From positions 1 through 36,307 of the IMG/VR virus record IMGVR_UViG_3300036780_000019: a DNA stretch of 36,307 nucleotides; one strand, written 5' to 3'. Of the stretch, positions 31,282-36,307 are shown one piece after another (positions within the stretch are counted from its first letter, which is position 1; every line of letters starts with the position of its first letter). The notes beneath the pieces are model-generated. The model ran no database searches and was not told where the DNA came from. It was given only the letters and a program-made list of their open reading frames with translations. Origin of the DNA: a virus. A program made the translations under genes and the position numbers.

Positions 31282-31530
31282 ATGACCTTCACTCGCGTCC
31301 GCGGCGGTGTCCTGATCTCAGATCCGGGGCCGCATGAGGAGTTCTCGCTCGAGTTCCTTGCCCAACTCGATCCCGAGTACGGCACATACGACCGGGAAAC
31401 CGAACTCGTCACGCTCACGGGCGTCAACCGGACCGTCGTCTATCACACCGGAATGCTCGCAGTCGGCATCGGCGAGGCGCCGAGTCACACGTCCGTCCAC
31501 GCGCATCTCGTCAGCGACACACCGAACTAG
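31282..31530 (+). CDS. small protein of the head-tail joining region
   Basis: The 82-residue protein starts at ATG 31282, or at GTG 31279 one codon earlier. It is beta-rich (GGVLISDPGPHEEFSLEF, RETELVTLTGVNRTVVYHTG) with no membrane segment. Its place between connector and tail terminator suggests a head-closure role, but no family motif confirms it. Confidence 0.5.
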   Translation: MTFTRVRGGVLISDPGPHEEFSLEFLAQLDPEYGTYDRETELVTLTGVNRTVVYHTGMLAVGIGEAPSHTSVHAHLVSDTPN

Positions 31531-31539
31531 GGAGACGCC

Positions 31540-31839
31540 ATGACGGCACCGCTGCAGTGGTTCAAACACACGTACCACCTCGCGCGTGACTACGGATGGC
31601 CGCACGGCACCGTGCAGCCAGGCGAAGTCATTCAGGCTGTGCAGCCTCCGGAGCCTGCGTTCTTCGAGAAGGTCGACGGCCCCGACGAAACCGCGCCGCA
31701 GGTCACTGACCCGGTCGAGGTCCCTGCTGTCGAGCCTGTGGTGACCACAGACGTACCGCCGGTCGAAGTGCCCGCCGAACCTGCGCCAGCCGTGACCACC
31801 GTTGAGGTCACCGCCGCGGCGTCGCCCGTCGTCGAGTAA
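31540..31839 (+). CDS. small protein with Pro/Val/Glu-rich tail
   Basis: The 99-residue protein starts at ATG 31540 after an agggag site. The first 45 residues are folded-looking (QWFKHTYHLARDYGWPHGTV). The rest is a repeated PVEVPAVEPV-type acidic tail, probably disordered. It is in the head-tail joining block. Function unknown. Confidence 0.55.
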   Translation: MTAPLQWFKHTYHLARDYGWPHGTVQPGEVIQAVQPPEPAFFEKVDGPDETAPQVTDPVEVPAVEPVVTTDVPPVEVPAEPAPAVTTVEVTAAASPVVE

Positions 31840-32319
31840 GTGTCCAGCCCGAACAGTTCCATCCCGGCGGTTGTCGACGCTCTCGTCGCGCTCATGACTG
31901 GCATCGCCGATGCGCCAGCCGCAGTCTACGACGGTGCGGAGAACACGAACGAGCCCGACGTGTACGCGATCATCGGCGGCACCATCGACCCGGTCGTCGA
32001 CGGCGACATGGAATGGGGCTCGATCGGCCGGCCGCCAGCGGTCACGTACGAAGAGTACGAAGTTCACGTCGAAATCTCCTACCTGCAGCACTCCGAAGAC
32101 CTTGAGGGTGTGCAGAAGATCGTTCGTGATGGCGCGTTCCTGATCTTCAACGAGTTCAAGGCTGCGATCCAAGCCGATCCGACGCTCGGGCAGATCTGCA
32201 TGTGGGCGTTGCCAGGCAAGCTCGGTTTGATCCAAACCGCCGCAGGTGACGCGGAGATCGCCACCGGTCGCCGGGCGGACATTCCGTTCGTTGTGCGCGT
32301 CCGTAACCGCATGCAGTAA
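31840..32319 (+). CDS. probable tail terminator / tail completion protein
   Basis: The 159-residue protein starts at GTG 31840 one base after the previous stop. It contains ALVALMTGIADAPAAVYDG near the N-terminus, a EEYEVHVEISYLQHSEDLEG segment, and a C-terminal RRADIPFVVRVRNR strand. This alpha/beta pattern and the position before the tube gene match tail terminator proteins that cap the tail tube. The call relies mainly on position and general pattern. Confidence 0.6.
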   Translation: MSSPNSSIPAVVDALVALMTGIADAPAAVYDGAENTNEPDVYAIIGGTIDPVVDGDMEWGSIGRPPAVTYEEYEVHVEISYLQHSEDLEGVQKIVRDGAFLIFNEFKAAIQADPTLGQICMWALPGKLGLIQTAAGDAEIATGRRADIPFVVRVRNRMQ

Positions 32320-32339
32320 CCCCAACCCCGAAGTTCCCG

Positions 32340-32364
32340 AGGCGACCCATTGGGCCGCCTTTTT
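32340..32364 (+). terminator. rho-independent terminator before the tail genes
   Basis: aggcg (32340-32344) and ccc (32346-32348) pair with ggg (32352-32354) and cgcct (32356-32360), with one mismatch, followed by a run of Ts to 32364. It lies inside the late operon after the tail terminator gene. Confidence 0.6.
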
Positions 32365-32387
32365 CGCATGCTCTCAGGAGGCCTGTC

Positions 32388-32735
32388 GTGGCGAAGTTCA
32401 CCAACGTGTCGGGCGAGTTGCGGTTCGTCAACCACGGCCTACGCGCCACCGTCGCCGTCCCCGCAGACGGTGACCTCGAGATCCCCGACGACGACGAGGT
32501 TGTGGCCGCGTACGCATGCCAGCCGGACGTGTGGGCCGCCGCTGACGACGTGGCGAAGAACGCAGCCGTGCGCCAAGCGCAGGCCGCCACGGACGCACAA
32601 GCAGCCTCCGAGGCCGCAGCGCAAGCAGACGCCGAAGAGCTCTCTCGCCTCGACGCGGAAGTCGCCGCCCAGACCGCAGCAGACGAGGCCGCAGCAGCGG
32701 CCACGGACACCGACGACGACCCTTCGAAGGGCTGA
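32388..32735 (+). CDS. Ala-rich helical protein before tail tube
   Basis: The 115-residue protein starts at GTG 32388 after an aggagg site. The N-terminal 45 residues are a small beta domain (GELRFVNHGLRATVAVPADG). The second half is Ala/Asp/Glu-rich helix. Its role is unknown; it is next to the tail tube gene, so it may be a tail accessory protein. Confidence 0.6.
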   Translation: MAKFTNVSGELRFVNHGLRATVAVPADGDLEIPDDDEVVAAYACQPDVWAAADDVAKNAAVRQAQAATDAQAASEAAAQADAEELSRLDAEVAAQTAADEAAAAATDTDDDPSKG

Positions 32736-32738
32736 GAT

Positions 32739-33767
32739 ATGACCACCGGTATCCCCTCAGGGCTTGGCGCCACTTGGGGTGTCGCCCCCGAAAGCGCAGT
32801 CGGCACCGCGACCACATCCGGTATGCGGTGGCCGCAGTTCGACAAGGCCCCGTTCAGTCTCGCCAAGAAGATCGTCCAATCACAAGGGCTGCACGGCGGT
32901 CTGTACGAGCAGGCACCCCGCCGCGCGTACACGAGTCGCACCGCCAAGGGTCAGGTCACCATGGACCTGATCGACAAGCAGCTCGGGCTGCTGTTCAAGC
33001 ACATGCTCGGGTCGAGCGCCACGACGACGCAGCAGGCATCGACGACCGCCTACCTACAGACCCACACCCCCGGCGACACCCTCGGACTGTCTCTTTCGGT
33101 ACAGATCGGGAAGCCGGAAACGTCCGGCACGATCCAGCAGTTCACCTACCCGGGCTGCAAAATCACCGACTGGTCGATATCGACGGCCGTCGATCAGATA
33201 GGCAAGCTGGATCTGACGTTCGACGGTTGGGACGAACAGACCACCACTGGGTACGCAGCGCCGTCATATGTCGCGGCAGACGTCCTCCACTTCGCCGAAG
33301 CGTCCCTACTGCTGGGGGGCACGGCGTCGACCACATCGGGTGTCGTATCGGTCTCCGGTGGCACCGCGCTCGCAGTCGTCAAGAGTGCGACGGTCAAGGG
33401 CACCAATGCTCTCGCCGCGGACCGGATCTTCATTGGCTCGGCCGGCCTCAAGGCGGAGCAGTTGTCCAACGGGTTCCGGAAGATCACCGGCGACATGGAA
33501 GTCGAGTTCGAGAACATCTCCGACACGTACGCCGCATTCACCGGCGACACGTCGCTGGCCCTGCAGTTGGTCTACACGGGCGGACTGATCGCGTCGACGT
33601 ATCACAACAGCGTGTCGATCACGATCCCCAACGTGCACTTCGACATGAACGAGATCGACGTGGACGGGCCGGCCGTTCTCACCCAAAAGGTCAGTTTTAC
33701 TGGCCTGGACGACGGCACTAACCCACCGATCCAGATCCAAGTGATCGGCACGGATACAAGCATCTAG
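32739..33767 (+). CDS. major tail tube protein
   Basis: The 342-residue protein starts at ATG 32739. It has the beginning GLGATWGVAPESAVGTATTS, a beta-sandwich middle with YPGCKITDWSISTAVDQIGK, and a C-terminal VSITIPNVHFDMNEIDVDG segment, matching phage tail tube proteins of actinophages. It precedes the chaperone pair and tape measure as expected. The tube channels DNA during infection. Confidence 0.82.
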   Translation: MTTGIPSGLGATWGVAPESAVGTATTSGMRWPQFDKAPFSLAKKIVQSQGLHGGLYEQAPRRAYTSRTAKGQVTMDLIDKQLGLLFKHMLGSSATTTQQASTTAYLQTHTPGDTLGLSLSVQIGKPETSGTIQQFTYPGCKITDWSISTAVDQIGKLDLTFDGWDEQTTTGYAAPSYVAADVLHFAEASLLLGGTASTTSGVVSVSGGTALAVVKSATVKGTNALAADRIFIGSAGLKAEQLSNGFRKITGDMEVEFENISDTYAAFTGDTSLALQLVYTGGLIASTYHNSVSITIPNVHFDMNEIDVDGPAVLTQKVSFTGLDDGTNPPIQIQVIGTDTSI

Positions 33768-33802
33768 CCATGCCCTGACACCGCGCACGCGAGGCTGAGG
33801 CC

Positions 33803-34180
33803 ATGAAGATCACAATCGGTGAGAACACGTATAGCCTCGACATGGATGCCGTGAGCGCCCGCGACATCGTAGCGATCGAAGCCGGTCTCAACGTCTCGTT
33901 CAGCCGGTGGATGCGAGAGCAGGGCGTCCGATTAAAAGATGGTGACATGTCGATGATGGATGCCATCGCGATGGTCTTTCTCGCTCGGCGACAGTCGGGT
34001 GAGAAAACCCTGAAGCTAGACGACGTTGACTTCGCATTCTCAGAGATGCTCGTCGATAACGAGGACACTCCCCCGGAGCCGGATTCGGAGCCAGCGCCGG
34101 ATGCCACGCTGGACCCCTCGGCTGGCTCGCCGCAAACCGTGAGCGAGCCAGCCGACGAGATTTCGCTGCCGAGCGCCTAG
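33803..34180 (+). CDS. tail assembly chaperone, short form (gpG-like)
   Basis: The 125-residue protein begins ITIGENTYSLDMDAVSARDI and has a helical core through AIAMVFLARRQSGEKTL, then a Pro/Glu-rich acidic tail. Position between the tube and tape measure genes marks it as the gpG-type chaperone that binds tape measure during tail assembly. The longer product needs a -1 shift near its end. Confidence 0.72.
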   Translation: MKITIGENTYSLDMDAVSARDIVAIEAGLNVSFSRWMREQGVRLKDGDMSMMDAIAMVFLARRQSGEKTLKLDDVDFAFSEMLVDNEDTPPEPDSEPAPDATLDPSAGSPQTVSEPADEISLPSA

Positions 34181-34326
34181 AGGCCAAACGGTTCGAGTAC
34201 CTGGCCCTGTTTGCGCACCTGTACGGCATTAAGCCGCACGAATGGTGGGATCTCACCCACGCCGAAATTGAGTATCTCATCGGGTGGGCGGATGTGTGGG
34301 TCGAAGCCCGTACGAAAGGCAGCTGA
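33803..34326 (+). CDS. tail assembly chaperone, frameshifted long form (gpGT-like)
   Basis: The -1 frame after the short form is open from 34060 to 34326 and encodes RLEAKRFEYLALFAHLYGIK, HEWWDLTHAEIEYLIGWADV and a short tail, typical of the T part. It contains no ATG, GTG or TTG before the conserved part, so it must be reached by frameshift. The shift must occur between 34060 and 34180. Candidate slip sites are the C-run at 34070-34074 and the four Cs at 34114-34117. The fusion would be about 174 residues. Confidence 0.65.
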
Positions 34327-34754
34327 TGGCCGGACGACGTGGTGCGTGGACGGTTGACGTCGGATCGGTCGGCAAGCTCGCGGCGGCGTTCAAGGTCGCG
34401 TCGCCATCTGTGGCTAAGTCGTTTCGTGCGTCCATGCGTGACGCTGCCGACGCGACTGTGAAAGACGCACGGCAGCGCATCGAGCCCCACTCGTCGAAGA
34501 TCGGTGGCACGATTCGGCGCGGCGGCTCCGTTGGCACGCTGACGGTGTCGGCTGGGGGCGCGAAAGCACCGAGTGCGGCCCCGTTTGAGAACGGCGGCGA
34601 AGAGGGCGACTTCCGGCATCCGGTGATGGGTGACATGGACGTGTGGGTGAACCAGAAAGCGCACCCGTTCCTGCACCCTGCCGCCGAGGCGCAATCGGAG
34701 GCGCTCGCCGTGAAGGTCGACGCCGCGATCGATGAGGCAATCAAAACCCTGTAG
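34326..34754 (+). CDS. HK97 gp10-like minor tail / joining protein
   Basis: The 142-residue protein starts at ATG 34326 in a one-base overlap with the chaperone stop. It begins WTVDVGSVGKLAAAFKVASP, has ATVKDARQRIEPHSSKIGGT, and ends with QKAHPFLHPAAEAQSEAL, the HPFLxPA motif common in HK97-gp10-like proteins. These proteins usually come before the tube gene, so its place between chaperones and tape measure is unusual. An open frame back to 34284 is not needed. Confidence 0.6.
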   Translation: MAGRRGAWTVDVGSVGKLAAAFKVASPSVAKSFRASMRDAADATVKDARQRIEPHSSKIGGTIRRGGSVGTLTVSAGGAKAPSAAPFENGGEEGDFRHPVMGDMDVWVNQKAHPFLHPAAEAQSEALAVKVDAAIDEAIKTL

Positions 34755-34770
34755 CGCCAGTCCGTTTCTC

Positions 34771-34803
34771 GCCCCCGCAGTCATCCGTGGCAGTGGGGGC
34801 TTT
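34771..34803 (+). terminator. hairpin, possible terminator before tape measure gene
   Basis: gcccccgc (34771-34778) pairs with gtgggggc (34793-34800), with one G-T pair, and is followed by ttt. The T-run is short, so termination would be partial at best. Confidence 0.45.
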
Positions 34804-34822
34804 CGCTGTTTGAGGGGGTCTG

Positions 34823-36307
34823 GTGGCGACGTCCTCTTCGACGAAGCGTGTGACCGTCATCTTGGCGGGCAGTGCCGCGGGCCTTGAGAAGACGTTCACT
34901 GAAGCGTCGGTTGCCGCGGATGCTGCGTCGAAGGAAATGTCGGGCGCGTTCGAGGTGTCCGGCGAGAAAACCGGTGGCGCGTTCAAGAAGCTCAGTTCAT
35001 TGTTCGCCGGTATCCCTGTGCTCGGTGCGTCGTTCGCGAAGATGGGCGAAGCGGTTGACGGCGCGGACACGAAGTCCGGCAAGTTCTTCACGAACCTCGC
35101 TAACGTCGGCAAGATCGCGACTGTTGCGGGTGTCGCCGGACTCGCAGCAGCTGGCGCCGAATCGATCCACCTCGCCGAGAAATATCAGACGGCGACCGCC
35201 ACGTTGCAGGGCTCGGCGAATATCAGCGCGGGCGCGGCGAAGCAGATCGGTGACGCGTTCCTTGGTACGGGTTTCAAGACGATCTTCTCGGCGCAGCAGC
35301 AAATGCAGGCGTTCTCGGGTGTCGCCGCGCAACTGGGCACGATCCAAGGCAAAGCTTTGGACGCAGCGCAGGCGCAGCAGTTCATGGCCGCTGCGGGTGA
35401 CCTCGCCGAAGGTTCGAGTACCGACCTCGGGACGACGACGGCGGCTCTCGCGGCGACGATGCAGGCATTCCACATCAGCACGTCCGGTGCCGCTTCCGCC
35501 GCCGATGAGCTGTTCAACGCGGCACGGTTTACGAACACCGGTATTGGCACGGTGTCAACCGCCGTCGACAAGCTCCACGCCAGGCTCGGTGTCGCTGTCC
35601 CGTCGTTGACGGACACCACGGCGTTGATGACGGAACTCGGCGAGCACGGCGTTGTCGGCACCAAAGGCATCACGACTGTCTCGACCGCCCTGACCACGTT
35701 GCTCGGTGGCAGCAAGGCGACGTCGGCTGAACTCACGTCGCTCGGCGTGCACGTGTTCGACGCCCAAGGCAAGTTCGTCGGCATGCAAGGCGTCATCGCC
35801 CAGCTAGGACCGAAGCTCGCGATGATGTCGCAGCAGTCGCAGCTAGCGGCGGAGAAGACCCTGTTCGGTGCGTCGGCTGCGCAGATCATGGGCCAAGTCA
35901 TGCAGGGCGGCGTCGCCGGCTACGACGCCGCAGCGGCAGCCGTGTCCCGTACCGGCAGTGCTGCGACAGCTGCAGCCGCGCAGAACCAGACGCTCGGCAA
36001 GCAGATCGACCTGCTGAAGGCCGGCGCTGAGGATCTGGGCGTCAAGTTCGGGCAGTGGCTGATCCCAAAAATGGAAGAAGCCGCGAAGGTCGCAGCTAAG
36101 GGCATCACGTGGCTTGAGCAGCACAAGCAGGTCGCTGAGGTACTCGCCGGCGTGATCGGCGGCGCGCTCGTTGTGGCGATCGCCGCTTACACGGTGTCGA
36201 TGATCGCAGCCGCAGCCGCGACGGTCGCAGCGACGTGGCCAGTGCTGGCGATCATCGCCGCGGTCGCTGCTGTCGGGGTCGGCATCTATGAGCTCGCGAC
36301 GCACTGG
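34823..36307 (+). CDS. tape measure protein, 3' end outside the window
   Basis: The frame starts at GTG 34823 after an agggggt site and stays open to the window end (495 codons seen). It begins STKRVTVILAGSAAGLEKTF and has long helical stretches with a SIHLAEKYQTATATLQGSA segment and DTTALMTELGEHGVVGTKG. Hydrophobic segments near the visible end (VLAGVIGGALVVAIAAYTV, WPVLAIIAAVAAVGVGIY) are typical membrane-active parts. It sets tail length and helps DNA enter the cell. Only part of the gene is visible. Confidence 0.9.
   Translation, partial: MATSSSTKRVTVILAGSAAGLEKTFTEASVAADAASKEMSGAFEVSGEKTGGAFKKLSSLFAGIPVLGASFAKMGEAVDGADTKSGKFFTNLANVGKIATVAGVAGLAAAGAESIHLAEKYQTATATLQGSANISAGAAKQIGDAFLGTGFKTIFSAQQQMQAFSGVAAQLGTIQGKALDAAQAQQFMAAAGDLAEGSSTDLGTTTAALAATMQAFHISTSGAASAADELFNAARFTNTGIGTVSTAVDKLHARLGVAVPSLTDTTALMTELGEHGVVGTKGITTVSTALTTLLGGSKATSAELTSLGVHVFDAQGKFVGMQGVIAQLGPKLAMMSQQSQLAAEKTLFGASAAQIMGQVMQGGVAGYDAAAAAVSRTGSAATAAAAQNQTLGKQIDLLKAGAEDLGVKFGQWLIPKMEEAAKVAAKGITWLEQHKQVAEVLAGVIGGALVVAIAAYTVSMIAAAAATVAATWPVLAIIAAVAAVGVGIYELATHW

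Noticed and set aside
32350-32742. 130-residue + strand ORF overlapping the Ala-rich protein
   Set aside because: Arg/Pro/Thr-rich translation, no ribosome site; the other frame has a strong aggagg site and coding-like third positions.
34190-34203. Second T-arm-like ggttcgagtacc
   Set aside because: It lies in the conserved part of the tail chaperone frame with no other tRNA arms nearby.

Overview
The window is one continuous stretch of a tailed double-stranded DNA phage or prophage (siphovirus type with an HK97-like head) from a high-GC actinobacterial host. The host assignment rests on pervasive GTG starts and strong G/C at third codon positions, a WhiB-type iron-sulfur regulator, a DUF6745-type protein, and actinophage-style tiny Cys/His proteins. 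No integrase, repressor, tRNA or bacterial housekeeping gene is visible. The species cannot be named from the sequence alone. Both ends cut genes: a DUF6745-like gene on the left and the tape measure gene on the right.

Region 1 (1-13.1 kb) is an early DNA-metabolism operon on the + strand. Its genes are chained almost without gaps by 4-base ATGA/GTGA overlaps. It encodes a Rad52-like annealing protein with a zinc-binding N-terminus, a MazG-like NTP pyrophosphohydrolase, a J-domain protein, a Cas4/RecB-type nuclease, a DnaN sliding clamp, a C5-cytosine DNA methyltransferase, a replication initiator with repeats that may form an origin, a DnaB-like helicase, an XF1762-family protein, an HNH nuclease, an MmcB-like PD-(D/E)XK nuclease and a WhiB protein. 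The annealing protein plus nuclease look like a lambda Red-type pair. Initiator, helicase and clamp look like a largely self-supplied replisome core.

Region 2 (13.1-18.1 kb) is accessory. It holds a secreted transglycosylase-like protein with a 39-codon ORF nested in another frame, a SWIM zinc-finger protein, an Ea22-like protein, several small Cys-rich or membrane proteins, an HslV/proteasome-like threonine peptidase, and a zinc-ribbon plus helix-turn-helix regulator. It ends in a noncoding gap with a rho-independent terminator.

Region 3 (18.25-36.3 kb) is the late operon. In order it has an HNH nuclease, a likely cos region, small and large terminase, portal, prohead protease and major capsid. 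A glycine-rich protein and a beta-helix fibre follow. Next is an inverted acyltransferase-3 gene with its own apparent leaderless promoter (a lysogenic-conversion type gene). The rest are a head-tail connector with a fibre-like N-terminal domain, small joining proteins, a tail terminator, the tail tube, tail chaperones that need a -1 frameshift, a gp10-like protein and the tape measure.

The strongest candidates for new biology are the HslV-like peptidase without a visible HslU, the fibre-type genes placed between capsid and connector, a 12-residue motif shared by the end of the large terminase and a 62-residue head-module protein, 30-residue repeats in the methyltransferase, and the nested ORF.
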